Origin: Methanobrevibacter cuticularis | GTDB taxonomy: Archaea > Methanobacteriota > Methanobacteria > Methanobacteriales > Methanobacteriaceae | Reading direction: 5' to 3' | Assembly (NCBI RefSeq): GCF_001639285.1 | Contig: NZ_LWMW01000054.1 | Coordinates: 1-64,000 of the forward strand | DNA length: 64,000 bases | Shown here: positions 40,702-50,978 of the stretch, one piece after another | Layout: each line of letters opens with the position of its first letter | Position numbering within the stretch: position 1 is the stretch's first letter | Translations under genes and position numbers: made by a program | Notes under the pieces: generated by a model | The model's input: the letters and a program-made list of their open reading frames with translations, nothing else | The model's database searches: none | Told to the model about the DNA's origin: nothing

Positions 40702-40961
40702 TTTAATTATAAAAATATTGAATTATTTATAATATTTGACATTGAGTTTGAAAATAGTAATTTTAATATAGATAGCTAAAATGTATTTAATAGATAATAA
40801 ATATATAAATAAATTATCTAAAATATATATTTTTAATATTTCTAGATTTTAATTGTTAAGTTGTTTACTGTTATATCTTTAATTATTTATAATTATTTAA
40901 TTATTATTTATTTAATCTATCCTAATAATAATAATAATAATAATAATAATCGTTTTCAATA
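40702..40961. repeat. AT-rich spacer ending in an AAT trinucleotide run
   Basis: A microsatellite of nine AAT units lies at about 40923-40950, just beyond the 3' end of the minus-strand zinc-finger gene. No gene is seen in the rest. Confidence 0.7.
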
Positions 40962-41858
40962 TTAACTGAATATATTATTTATAAGTTCCCCAGGATTAGT
41001 AAACAAAGCTTGAATAGCATCAAAAAAGCTAGGATAATTACTACTCAATGTTACTAAGAATATTATATAAGATACAACTAATATGATTAAAACAATTAAT
41101 AAAATTGTTAGAATCTTTTCTAGACTTGAGAAAGGAGTTGGTGTGTCATTCTTGTATTGGATTCGTCTATGTAATGAATGTGGAGTGTATTGTTCACTTT
41201 TTTTGTCGTTATCGTGACTTTTTCTTAAATTATCTAAAATAGGGACTCCTTTTTGTTTATTTATTTGATCATCTTCTGTTTCATTATAAATTTCCCTTGG
41301 TGCAGTTGTTTCAGGAGGGATGTAAGTATTTTTGGTTATAGGGCCATTTTCTTCTTCGTCAATAGCTAATTGCTCACTTAAAGATAAATTTTTCTCATCT
41401 CTAACATTTTTTGGAGTTTTTTCATCAAAATAAAGGTCATCTAAATATTTTTCATATTTTTCTTCAATATTTTTATTAGGTGTGATATCAGATCTTTCAT
41501 TAGGAAGCTCCTCTGTTCCTCCTATGTTTTCTTTAGCTATTTCAGGAGTTATATTATGTGCATCATCATATATCCTATTATCAGAGTAAAGGTCCTCGTA
41601 ATCATCATTAAAAGTATCTTGTACATCTTTTGCAGGTGTTTCTTTAAGTGTTTCATTTGTTTGATCAGGAATTTCACTAGCACTGGTTTCTCTTTTATTA
41701 ATTGCAAGATCTGTTAATTCAGGTCCTACAAGTTCACTCATACAATCTTGGCAATAATTTCTTCCAGCAATAGTTATTTTACAGTCTTCACACAGATTTT
41801 TTCCGCAAAACTGACAATTAGCAACAGCTTCTTTCTCAGGATGATTTTGACAGTTCAT
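40962..41858 (-). CDS. B-box/zinc-ribbon protein with C-terminal membrane helix
   Basis: 298 aa from the ATG at 41858, with GGAGTGA 5 bases upstream; a GTG three codons earlier is less likely. Residues 1-41 hold a zinc-binding set (CQNHPE, CQFCGKNLCEDC, YCQDC) like B-box or double zinc ribbons. An acidic, low-complexity middle of about 190 residues follows, then one membrane helix (LTILLIVLIILVVSYIIFL) near residues 248-270. Function unknown; such proteins may sense or scaffold at the membrane. Confidence 0.75.
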   Translation of the reverse strand: MNCQNHPEKEAVANCQFCGKNLCEDCKITIAGRNYCQDCMSELVGPELTDLAINKRETSASEIPDQTNETLKETPAKDVQDTFNDDYEDLYSDNRIYDDAHNITPEIAKENIGGTEELPNERSDITPNKNIEEKYEKYLDDLYFDEKTPKNVRDEKNLSLSEQLAIDEEENGPITKNTYIPPETTAPREIYNETEDDQINKQKGVPILDNLRKSHDNDKKSEQYTPHSLHRRIQYKNDTPTPFSSLEKILTILLIVLIILVVSYIIFLVTLSSNYPSFFDAIQALFTNPGELINNIFS

Positions 41859-42148
41859 ATCCTTCACTCCATATTTAATTATATTATAATTTGATGATTA
41901 GTTTTTAATTAAATCATGATTTTATAGTTTCAATAGCTATTATATTTTTGATTAATGATTTTATATTTTTAATATTCATTATATTTTAATATATAATTAT
42001 TCTATTATATGATTTTGATTAGTTATTATTTAAATTTAATGGTTTTTAACTATTTTTTAGTATTATTTAGTTGATTATAATTTGATTATAAAAAATTAAA
42101 ATAATATTAAAGAAATTAATAAAAAACTAGATATTATAGTTACAATCA
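41859..42148. other. AT-rich spacer upstream of cassette B
   Basis: Nearly 290 bp of AT-rich DNA without a supportable gene. It contains ATAGCTAT at about 41932. Confidence 0.4.
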
Positions 42149-42560
42149 TTTACATATTGGTAGAATACTCTTTTTTTCTTTGCCTTCTTATTTTTGCATA
42201 TTTTTAAATCGTAGTATTTTGTTATTGTGTTGTATTATTATTCTTTATAATAGAAGAATAGGTGGAAAATGCGTTGATGGATTAGATGTCTTATTTTTGT
42301 GAAAAATATGATTTTTTGTGTTTAATTTTTGTGTGAATGGTTTTAAGTTCTTTATATGTTTAGGGGGGGGGGGGGGTAGTCTATGGAATTAGTTCTGGTT
42401 TGTGGTTTCTTCTTGTTTTGTCATTGGAGTGTGTAGAAGTGATATCTTTATATATGGGTAATTACTATAAGTATGTTTGTCCAGTAATTAAAAGTTAATA
42501 GTTTAATAGGATACTAACTGTTCTTTCAGTAACTAACAAGTTTTTTTCATTTATTATTGA
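42149..42560 (+). repeat. Duplicated adhesin upstream cassette, copy B (14-G tract)
   Basis: Homologous to 35841-36245 (shared landmarks given there). TTTATATG at 42351-42358 is followed by 14 G at 42363-42376, one more than in copy A. A second TATA-like TTTATATA is at 42448-42455. From the G run to the block ending ACTAACAAG the copies align without other gaps over the first 120 bases by eye. It lies 326 bases upstream of the adhesin ATG. Confidence 0.85.
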
Positions 42561-42701
42561 TGAGATGTTAGTTAGTAGGTGATGATTGTTAAACATTTTT
42601 TAGTTTTTAACTAATAGCTGGCATTATATTGAATATTAGATATTTAAGTAAAAACACGGTTCGATATATTAAATAAAAAAATATTGAGGTGAATTTATAC
42701 T

Positions 42702-45221
42702 ATGTATAAAAATGAATTTAAGAAATTATCGATTTTTTTGATAATTTCCGCAATAATAGCTATTGGGGCTTTTTCTTTAATCGGCACAACAAACGCAGCA
42801 GATGTTACTATTAATAACACTACTGATAATATACGAGATGCATCAATCGGCAATGGTAGCTTTAATGATGGCGATACATTGTACTTAGAAGATGGTGTAT
42901 ACTCAGGAACAGGTAACAAAAATCTTGCAATCAGCAAAAATATGACAATAGCTGGTAAAACCAAAGGTGGAGCAATAATCGACATGGAAAACAATGGACG
43001 AGCATTCACAATAAATGCAGGAATCAACATAACACTGATAAACATAACCTTCATAAACGGAAACATCACAGTTAGTGGTGGTGTAATCGCATCAACTGGA
43101 ACTAACATCATATTAACCATAACCGACTGCACATTCGAAAACAACACAGCAAATAATGGTGGAGCTATTCATATAAATGGAGTTAGTTCCAATACTACTA
43201 TCAAAAATTCAATATTCAAAAACAACAAAGCAAGTAATAATGATGGTGCTGTATGTATGGTTGGAACTAATAGTGCTCATTTGGTTGATAATTGTACTTT
43301 TGAAAACAACACTGCAACTAATAGTTATGGTACTTTATCTATTGGTGGAGATGGTTCTGATAATATTTTAAGAAATTCAGTATTCAAAAACAATACTGCA
43401 ACTAATTATGCTGGTGCTACTTTAAGTGGAAGTAATAGTATTAATTTGGTTGATAATTGTACTTTTGAAAACAACACTGCAACTAGTAATTATGGTGCTT
43501 TAAATATTAATGGACCTGGTTCTGATAATACTCTCGAAAATTCAGTATTCAAAAACAATACTGCAACTAATTATGCTGGTGCTACTTTAAGTGGAAGTAA
43601 TAGTATTAATTTGGTTGATAATTGTACTTTTGAAAACAACACTGCAACTAATAGTTATGGTGGTTTAACTATTGGCGGTGATGGTAGTGATAATACTGTT
43701 CGTGATTCTGTGTTTGAGAATAATACTGCGTCTAATAGTTACGGTGCTATTATTGCTACTGGTGATGGTAGTAATACTGTTTTGGATAATGTTACTATAG
43801 TTAATAATTCTGCCGGTATTAATGGTGGTGGAATAGGTTTCACTGGTGATAATAATGTGCTTACTATTAAAGATAGTATTATAAGTGATAATAGTGCTGT
43901 TAAAGAAGGTGGAGCATTATATGCTAGTGGTGAAAATCAGACTATCAATATTGAAGGTAGTAGTTTAGTGAATAATGGTGCTAAGATTGGTGGAGCATTA
44001 GATATTAATGGTGAAGAAGGTAAAGTTAATATAGATAATTCATTGTTTGAAAATAATTCTGCTAGTTCTAATGGTGGAGCAATAGATATCAATGGCGAAT
44101 CCCATGAGACTAATATTAACAACTCTACATTCAACAATAATTCCGCTAAAAATGGTGGAGTAATCAACAGCAACGGCGAAAACAATATTATAATAGCTAA
44201 TAATACTGATTTCAACAACAACAATGCTATAAATAAAGGTGGAGTAATCAACAGCAATGGTGATAATAGTATTATTGTTTTGGATAATTCAACAGCAACT
44301 AACAACTCCGCACGAGAAGGTGGAGCAATCAGTAGTACTGGTGATGAAAACGAAATAGCAATAGGTAACAGTGAATTATCAGGCAATAATGACGGAATAT
44401 TAAAAAGTGAAGGTGATAATAACAAAATCACAGTCGACAACTCTACTATAACTAATAACACAGCAAAAGATGGATTAATCACTAACAATGGAGACAACAA
44501 CAATGTAACTATCGATAATACTAACTCAACTAATAATACTGGTGATATAGTATCTAATACAGGTAATAATAACACTGAATCAGAGAATAACAGTAATATA
44601 ACCGTCGATGTAACTTATGAAACTAACACCGATTTAGTGATTTTTTCAAGTAATGGACAAATCACAATAACAGCAATACTGACAAACAAAAACACTGGAG
44701 AAAAACTATCAGGCGAAAAAGTTTATTTCTATATTAATGGTAAACAAGTAGGTTCAGCAACAACCGATAAAGACGGAGAAGCAAGATTCATTTACAAAGT
44801 ACCAAAAACAGCTAACTACAATGTATATGCAAAATATCAACAAACAACAATAACCAATTCAACTGGAAACTACACATTCAAAGAATCAACAAGTGTAACA
44901 AAATCTTTAAATGTTAACAAACCACTAACACCAGCAAAAATAAAAGTTTACAGCAAAAAAACAACTTCAAAAAAGACCAAAAACTACAAAATCTACTACA
45001 TAACATACTCAATCAAAAACTACGGAGAAAAAACAGGCACAAAGACATTCACAAAATCACTCAAAAACATACTCAAAAAACACAAACTCTACAAAATACA
45101 AACAACAAAAAACACCAAATACAACTACAACAAAGCATCCAAAATACTAAAAACAATAGTCAAAAACCTAGCACACAACAAAATAGCTAAACTCAAAATA
45201 ACAGTATACAGAAAAGCTTAA
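42702..45221 (+). CDS. Adhesin-like protein, beta-helix plus C-terminal basic domain
   Basis: 839 aa; GAGGTGA lies 17 bases before the ATG. Signal peptide residues 1-33 (ending GTTNAA). Residues about 60-620 are right-handed beta-helix repeats of about 20-40 residues (FENNTATNSYGG, NNSAKNGG), rich in Asn and sequons. An Ig-like domain follows (TAILTNKNTGEKLSGEKVYF), then a basic tail KIKVYSKKTTSKKTKNYKIY to the end, homologous in pattern to the tails of the other two adhesins. Exact repeats within 43380-43660 encode CTFENNTAT units. Surface location is inferred from these features. Confidence 0.88.
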   Translation: MYKNEFKKLSIFLIISAIIAIGAFSLIGTTNAADVTINNTTDNIRDASIGNGSFNDGDTLYLEDGVYSGTGNKNLAISKNMTIAGKTKGGAIIDMENNGRAFTINAGINITLINITFINGNITVSGGVIASTGTNIILTITDCTFENNTANNGGAIHINGVSSNTTIKNSIFKNNKASNNDGAVCMVGTNSAHLVDNCTFENNTATNSYGTLSIGGDGSDNILRNSVFKNNTATNYAGATLSGSNSINLVDNCTFENNTATSNYGALNINGPGSDNTLENSVFKNNTATNYAGATLSGSNSINLVDNCTFENNTATNSYGGLTIGGDGSDNTVRDSVFENNTASNSYGAIIATGDGSNTVLDNVTIVNNSAGINGGGIGFTGDNNVLTIKDSIISDNSAVKEGGALYASGENQTINIEGSSLVNNGAKIGGALDINGEEGKVNIDNSLFENNSASSNGGAIDINGESHETNINNSTFNNNSAKNGGVINSNGENNIIIANNTDFNNNNAINKGGVINSNGDNSIIVLDNSTATNNSAREGGAISSTGDENEIAIGNSELSGNNDGILKSEGDNNKITVDNSTITNNTAKDGLITNNGDNNNVTIDNTNSTNNTGDIVSNTGNNNTESENNSNITVDVTYETNTDLVIFSSNGQITITAILTNKNTGEKLSGEKVYFYINGKQVGSATTDKDGEARFIYKVPKTANYNVYAKYQQTTITNSTGNYTFKESTSVTKSLNVNKPLTPAKIKVYSKKTTSKKTKNYKIYYITYSIKNYGEKTGTKTFTKSLKNILKKHKLYKIQTTKNTKYNYNKASKILKTIVKNLAHNKIAKLKITVYRKA

Positions 45222-45252
45222 CAAAGATAAATTGTTTTTGCATTATATTTTT

Positions 45253-45300
45253 TTGGAAAGAAGTTAATTAATATAGTATTCTTTCCAAACATTCTTTTTT
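45253..45300 (+). terminator. Terminator after the second adhesin gene
   Basis: A perfect 10-bp stem TTGGAAAGAA (45253-45262) and TTCTTTCCAA (45279-45288) is followed by ACATTC and a run of nine T. Confidence 0.75.
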
Positions 45301-45744
45301 TTCCTTCATTTCATAATTTAATTAATATTTATTCATTTTCATCTGATTAAAACATTAATAAATTTTATTATACAAGAATTGATCTAAATGTATTGATTAT
45401 AGTCAAACACGAATTTATTGGTAAAAACATGATTTCATTGTATAAAATGTCTTTAATCTCAATTTAAAGATTAATAAAGAGTATTTGAAATAATGACGTT
45501 TGCCAAAAAATTGAGTTCCACATATAATGAAAACTAGTAAAAAGTAAATATTTAGCATATAATTACATATTAAAATATAATAGCTATTAAATGAGTGAAA
45601 AAATAGAAAATGGGAGTGAAAAAATAGAAATAGGAATAAAAAATAGAAAATGGGAGTAAAAAAATAGAAATAGGAAAATATAGAATTTCTTATCTAAAAT
45701 TTATTCTCTAATTTACCACTTTTAATATTTTACTATCGTCATGA
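45301..45744. repeat. Convergent spacer with 40-bp repeat
   Basis: AAATAGAAAATGGGAGT occurs at 45601 and 45641, giving an A-rich unit of about 40 bp in two copies (45590-45680). Nothing else is recognised. Confidence 0.6.
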
Positions 45745-47337
45745 TTAAGACTTAGTAGGCCAAGTTATCATCTTTGGTGTTTTGGTAGTGTTATATCTTT
45801 CTTGAATGAGTTTAGGCCAATTTTCTTTGTTGAATCCTTTTTGAGCTAAAAATCCAAATAGCCATCTTGTTAAACCTAAACCAGTACACCCTGTCCAAAT
45901 TTTATGTTGATGTGCTTCTCTAATAGAAAATCCTTCGACAAAATGAGTTCCATGAACATTTGCAGAAACGATAGCCACTCCCTTTTCTCTTCCTGGGACT
46001 TTGAGTCTCATTTCATATTTTGGGATGTCTGGAAACTCTATTCCTCTACTTTCAACTTTTCTACCTTCAAGATAGAATGGATCATCTCCTATTTCAGTAT
46101 ACCATTCTAATTCTAGTTCATTTGCTATTTCATGGGATAATTCTAATGTATTGTCTCTAATAGCATTTGTTTGTTCAGGTGTCCCCACCCAAACTAGCTC
46201 GATTCTTTGGAATTCATGGACACGATCTATCCCTTTGGCTCCTCCAGATTCCCATCTGTAGGTCCAACCACTCTTATCATAAAGTTTCATAGGCAAGTCT
46301 TTCTCATCTAAAACCTCATGACTTAAAAATTCGTAGAATGGTTCACACTGTGCTGCAGATAGTACATAGTTTGGATCTTTTAATCCTTCTTTCAATAAAT
46401 TCATTGGAACTTCTCGAGTAATAGCTAGTTCTTGCTTAAATTTATTAAATAATTCAGGATCTCTTTTTGGAGCACTACAATAATACATTCCTTCAGGAAG
46501 GCCATCTAGATATCTCATTTTATCCATCACTGGAACAGGAATTAATTTTGGAAACAGACATTCATCAAATTCTAGTCTGTTTACTATATTTTCAATTAAG
46601 ATGTCTTCAAATATTCTTTGTAAAGCTGTCATTTGAGGACCATAAAACCACTGTCCTCGTCCTGGAAATTTTTTAATCCAGCCAAGTTCAATTGCTTTTT
46701 CTGTAACGTCTTCTTCAAAATATGTTTCAAACTCTGGACTCTCAGCTATTATTTCTCCAGGAGTGGATTTAGTCATAGTAAAAGTCAAATCTTGTTTTTC
46801 ACTCATTGGAATTTCATTATCCACATTATCTTTAGTTTTATTTCCGTGTTTAATAGTTATATGTTTTATTAAACGATTTGTGGACTGTTTTTTGATATCA
46901 GATTCATCTATATTATCAATTGTGATTATTACATTCTTGTTTCCTATTTTAATGTCTGATATTTGAGCTGCACTTTCAGCTGCAGAAAAATCGATATCAT
47001 ATTCTCCTTCTCCTGTTGGAATAGTAATTTCATAGTTGTCAACATGTAAACTTCTGACTCCTATGTGATATTTCTTTCCAATTATTTGGGTTAAAGGATT
47101 TTTAAGTCTAAGTAATGCATCATGAGATCTTACTTTATGACCAGATCTTATCTGAAGATACAACACATTGTCTTTAATATCCCATTGGGTTATTCTTGCT
47201 CCTGTTTCTTCATCACCTTCTTTCACACCTCGAAGTAATAGCTCTTTGTTAGCATCATCAAGAAATTTAGCTATTTCCTGTTCTGCTTCTTCGACATTTT
47301 TACTAAATGTTATTGTCCCGTTAAGTAGAAATCTCAT
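45745..47337 (-). CDS. serS: Seryl-tRNA synthetase, methanogen (type 2) form
   Basis: 530 aa, slightly over the ~500-515 of the family. It charges tRNA-Ser in the cytoplasm. The rare type has a distinct N-terminal domain (MRFLLNGTITFSKNVEEAEQ) and an active-site zinc; its three ligands are visible as Cys in YYCSAPKRDP, Glu in YRWESGGAKG and Cys in IWTGCTGLGLTRW. The residue 160-205 region is a charged, variable insertion. Nothing in the neighbourhood suggests an operon. Confidence 0.95.
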   Translation of the reverse strand: MRFLLNGTITFSKNVEEAEQEIAKFLDDANKELLLRGVKEGDEETGARITQWDIKDNVLYLQIRSGHKVRSHDALLRLKNPLTQIIGKKYHIGVRSLHVDNYEITIPTGEGEYDIDFSAAESAAQISDIKIGNKNVIITIDNIDESDIKKQSTNRLIKHITIKHGNKTKDNVDNEIPMSEKQDLTFTMTKSTPGEIIAESPEFETYFEEDVTEKAIELGWIKKFPGRGQWFYGPQMTALQRIFEDILIENIVNRLEFDECLFPKLIPVPVMDKMRYLDGLPEGMYYCSAPKRDPELFNKFKQELAITREVPMNLLKEGLKDPNYVLSAAQCEPFYEFLSHEVLDEKDLPMKLYDKSGWTYRWESGGAKGIDRVHEFQRIELVWVGTPEQTNAIRDNTLELSHEIANELELEWYTEIGDDPFYLEGRKVESRGIEFPDIPKYEMRLKVPGREKGVAIVSANVHGTHFVEGFSIREAHQHKIWTGCTGLGLTRWLFGFLAQKGFNKENWPKLIQERYNTTKTPKMITWPTKS

Positions 47338-48055
47338 AATCTCACCATTATAGTTATATTTTTTATTATATTTTTTAATTGTTAGTATATTTTTTTTAAA
47401 TCGTTATTAGATTTTTATTATATTTTTTAATTGTTAGTATATTTTTTTTAAATCGTTATTAGATTTTTATTATATTTTTTAATTGTTAGTATTTTAATTG
47501 TTAGTATATTTTTTTTAAATCGTTATTAGATTTTTATTATATTTTTTAATTGTTAGTATATTTTTTTTAAATCGTTATTAGATTTTTATTATATTTTTTA
47601 ATTGTTAGTATATTTTTTATTATTTATATCTTAATTAATCTTTTTAACTAATTATCTTCTATTAATTATCCAATTAAATAGATAATGTTTGCAAATCAAA
47701 CAATTAATTTTCTAATCAGCATTTAATTGTTATTCATAGAGATATCATTCTATCAAAATAAAATCTATTCTATTTTCAATAAATTATTAATAATATTGGT
47801 TTTTAGTAATTAATAATTTCAGTAATTAATAATTTCTAATAAATACCCTTATTAATAGAATATTTAGTACTATATTCTTAAATTAAATTATATTATTAAA
47901 ATACTACATCATAAATAGCATCATATAAAATTTTCAGCTATTATGATCAAAGAATAAGAATATTTAATAAATATTCGCAATGTCTTCAGCAGTTTTAATA
48001 AGTTCTAAAATTAACAAAATTATTATAAAATTACTAAATAAAAACTGTAATTGTT
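47338..48055. repeat. 718-bp spacer with 52-bp tandem repeat upstream of serS
   Basis: TCGTTATTAGATTTTTATTA recurs at 47400, 47453, 47520 and 47572. The unit is 52 bp, with 15 extra bases in one copy; four to five copies span 47361-47620. The remainder to 48055 is plain AT-rich DNA without a gene. Confidence 0.85.
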
Positions 48056-48298
48056 TTATTGATGTTTAGGTGTCGATGTCGATTTTAAAACTTTTTCAAC
48101 TAATATTTCAGAGAATATTAAATCATCTACCGTAGATAGGAATGTAGAAAGTGATTCAGCACTTAAATTATAATTTAATATATTTTCTTCTTTATTAGAT
48201 TTGATAAATCCTTTATTTTCAACCTCTAATGATTGAAATGATATATCAGCATCTTTTGAGTTTCCATACTCAATTTGAATTTTAGCATCGATTTTCAT
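48056..48298 (-). CDS. KEOPS complex Pcc1-like subunit
   Basis: 80 aa from the ATG at 48298 (a TTG three codons earlier is less likely). The fold pattern MKIDAKIQIEYGNSKDADIS, LEVENKGF and LSAESLSTFLSTVDDLIF matches Pcc1, the dimerising KEOPS subunit that helps make t6A in tRNA. The family is short and divergent, so this is a moderate call. Confidence 0.6.
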   Translation of the reverse strand: MKIDAKIQIEYGNSKDADISFQSLEVENKGFIKSNKEENILNYNLSAESLSTFLSTVDDLIFSEILVEKVLKSTSTPKHQ

Positions 48299-48565
48299 TT
48301 TAATCAAACATCTTCTATTTTTAAAATTAGTTTAAGAAAAATTATATTTAATTTGAATATTAGACTCCTACCTTTACTCAAATTACTATAAAAATATAGT
48401 TAAGTATATTAATATAAAGATATGCCTAAATCTAAATTAATTATTATGATTATTTATATGTTTTTAATAGCATATATTTTTATCTATCATATTTTTTATA
48501 TTAAGAATATAAAGATATTATAAAAAAAAGATTTGATGAAAATTTAGTAAAATTAAGGTATTTAT

Positions 48566-49342
48566 TCACTCTTTTTTTAGATATTTAGCTATTTTTACCA
48601 TAGATTTAAGAGCTATTGAATCTTTGTATTTCATCAAAGGTTTTCCTTCCATATCAGATAGCACAACTTTTTTATCAATAGGAATACTTCCGATTAATAA
48701 TATTTTCAAATTTGATAGTTTCTTTTCTACAAAAGCTTTTTCTTCTAGAGCTGAACATTTGTTTAAAACAGCTACTATATTTTTGATTCCAATATCTTCA
48801 CTTAATTTTTTAATTCTTTCAGCTGTTTCTATGGATTTAAGTCCAGGTTCAACAACAATCACCATTGTATCAACTGATTCTGCCGTTTTTCTACCTAAAT
48901 GTTCAATACCTGCTTCCATATCTAAGATAACAATTTCTTCTTTTTTTACAATTATATTACGAAGCAATGCTTTTAATAAAACAGCAGCAGGACAAATACA
49001 GCCTTCTCCTCCTTTTTCTACAGTTCCCATTACCATAAGTTTTAATGAGCCATCCTTTTTGTAGTCATAAGAAAGAGTATCTGGAAGATCACTTATTTTA
49101 GGGTTCATTTTGAAAACTTCTCCAAAGGAAGCTCCAGCATCTGCCCCAGTCCTCTCTTTTATAAGCTCTTTCATTTTGGAAATAGGGGTAATTTTTTCAT
49201 GAATTCCTAAACTTGAAGCTAAATTCATATCAGGATCAGCATCAATGGCAAATACTGCATGATTTTTTGAATAGATACAAGCTAATGTACTTGCTAATGT
49301 TGTTTTACCAACCCCTCCTTTTCCAGTAATAGCTATTTTCAC
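48566..49342 (-). CDS. CooC-type nickel-insertion ATPase
   Basis: 258 aa. The P-loop with the deviant Walker A GKGGVGKTT is at residues 7-15 and DADPDMNLA near 35. The CXC motif (Cys115-Ile-Cys117 in GEGCICPA), typical of CooC and used for metal-dependent dimerisation, is intact. It activates CO dehydrogenase/acetyl-CoA synthase by loading nickel; CODH itself is not in this window. A CooT-like protein is encoded at 31048. Confidence 0.82.
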   Translation of the reverse strand: MKIAITGKGGVGKTTLASTLACIYSKNHAVFAIDADPDMNLASSLGIHEKITPISKMKELIKERTGADAGASFGEVFKMNPKISDLPDTLSYDYKKDGSLKLMVMGTVEKGGEGCICPAAVLLKALLRNIIVKKEEIVILDMEAGIEHLGRKTAESVDTMVIVVEPGLKSIETAERIKKLSEDIGIKNIVAVLNKCSALEEKAFVEKKLSNLKILLIGSIPIDKKVVLSDMEGKPLMKYKDSIALKSMVKIAKYLKKE

Positions 49343-49575
49343 TTTTTTTACCTTCTTTTATTTTTTTTATTAGTTTGGTTCTTGTTTCTATTATTATTCT
49401 ATTTTTTTTTGATTGTAGTGTTTTTATTTTTCTTCTTATTCTTGTTTTTCTTCTTATTCTTGTTTTTATTTTTCTTCTTATTGTAGTATTTTTCTTCTTA
49501 TTGTAGTATTTTTATTTTTCTTCTTATGTTGTTTTTATTTTTCTTATTTTTTGAGTGTAGTATTTATTTTAATGT
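49343..49575. repeat. Pyrimidine-rich repeat between two minus-strand genes
   Basis: Plus-strand repeats of TTTTTCTTCTTATTCTTG and TATTTTTCTTCTTATTGTAG type fill about 49375-49560. No gene is seen. Confidence 0.7.
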
Positions 49576-50157
49576 TTATATTTTACGAATAACTTTGCAT
49601 GGATTCCCAACAGCCACAGAATTTTTGGGAATAGATTTGGTAACCACACTTCCTGCACCAATGGTGGTATTATCTCCAATAGTCACACCTTGAAGTATTA
49701 TAGCTCCACCACCAATCCATACATTTTTGCCAATATTAACTGGAGCCGATGAAGTTTTCCATGCAAATAAATTTTCATTTTTTTCATTTATTATTCTCTC
49801 TTTAGGTTTTATAGGATGAGTTACAGCATAAATTTGAACATTGGGCCCTATTCCAGATTTATCTCCAATAACAATCTTATTACAATCTAAAAACACACAG
49901 TTCATGTTTATTTCAACATCATCTCCTAGATAAATGTTAGTACCATAATCTACAAAAAATGGTGGTACAATACGAGTATTTTTCCCCTTGAATCCAAGTA
50001 ATTTATATAGTATCTTCTCTATCTCATCTTCTTCACTTGTATCAGTTGAATTAAATTGTTTAATTAATTTTTTAGCTAAATGCCAACGGGTTATTAATTC
50101 TTCATCATTGGGATCGTATGATTCTCCATTTAACATTTTTTCTTTTTCTTTTTTCAT
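49576..50157 (-). CDS. Hexapeptide-repeat acetyltransferase (maltose/galactoside O-acetyltransferase-like)
   Basis: 193 aa from the ATG at 50157, which follows AGAGGA; a start 29 codons upstream lacks a site. N-terminal MKKEKEKMLNGESYDPNDEE is the Mac domain. From about residue 85 the left-handed beta-helix follows: hexapeptides such as IYLGDDVEINMNC, VNIGKNVWIGGGA and VTIGDNTTIGAGSVV. The catalytic His is in YAVTHPIKPKER. It transfers acetyl from acetyl-CoA to a sugar or similar; the substrate is unknown. Confidence 0.85.
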   Translation of the reverse strand: MKKEKEKMLNGESYDPNDEELITRWHLAKKLIKQFNSTDTSEEDEIEKILYKLLGFKGKNTRIVPPFFVDYGTNIYLGDDVEINMNCVFLDCNKIVIGDKSGIGPNVQIYAVTHPIKPKERIINEKNENLFAWKTSSAPVNIGKNVWIGGGAIILQGVTIGDNTTIGAGSVVTKSIPKNSVAVGNPCKVIRKI

Positions 50158-50978
50158 AATAATCCTCTTAATATTTTGATAATGATTAAAACCACATCTA
50201 ATAAAGTTAATAAAATTACTAAAATATTCTAAAAGTTTTATCATAATTTATTAACTATTTAAATGAAATAATAATGTTACTTGATATTAATTATGTATTA
50301 ACTAGTATAATAATGTTAGATATTATTCAAATTTAGTTAATTGAACTTAAAATAAGAGATTACTAATATAAAATTAATTGTTTATTAAATATCTTAATAT
50401 TTCTTAAAAAATAATGGAAATATAGTATGGTCAATTTATTTTCAAAATTTAGTGACTTTTCTAGAAATATTATAATTACTAAATTGTTATAATATTAAAA
50501 ATCTGCTATAATATTAGAAATATAATAATATAATAATATAATTAATAGATATTTAACAAAAAGACCAAATAAACTATTTGACATTTAAAAATTAGCTTAT
50601 TAATTTTATGGAATTTAATTGGTAGAAAATATTATATATTTTAGACAATAATATATTATTAATATAAAGGTTCATCATTAATTTTATATCTTATTTGATT
50701 TTGAATTTATTTTTTTAATCTTAAGAATTATTCTTGTGATGACTGTTATAAAAACATTTATTAATGGTTATAAAAATAAATATATTTATTCTATCTATAT
50801 TAATAGTATAAAATTATAACAATTATAATTACATTAATCATTAAATTAGATGTATTTTTAATATTAAATTTTATAATATCGATCTTATAAAGATTTAATT
50901 TTATGATATTAGGATTAGAATAATCCAATATTTTATTAAACATCATTTTGATAGAAATTATTATTTGGAGGACTACTA
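50158..50978. other. Divergent AT-rich spacer before rpl10e
   Basis: About 820 bp of AT-rich DNA. An open frame on the minus strand at 50800-51030 overlaps rpl10e and has no support. The promoter of rpl10e must lie here. The ribosome binding site GGAGG is at 50966-50970. Confidence 0.4.

Noticed and set aside
40923-40950. AAT trinucleotide run as a coding or switching repeat
   Set aside because: It lies beyond the stop codon of the neighbouring gene and has no visible promoter role.
43937-44575. 212-aa minus-strand open frame in the second adhesin
   Set aside because: It is the antisense of a repetitive Asn/Ser-rich coding region, Leu/Ser-rich, with no start signals.
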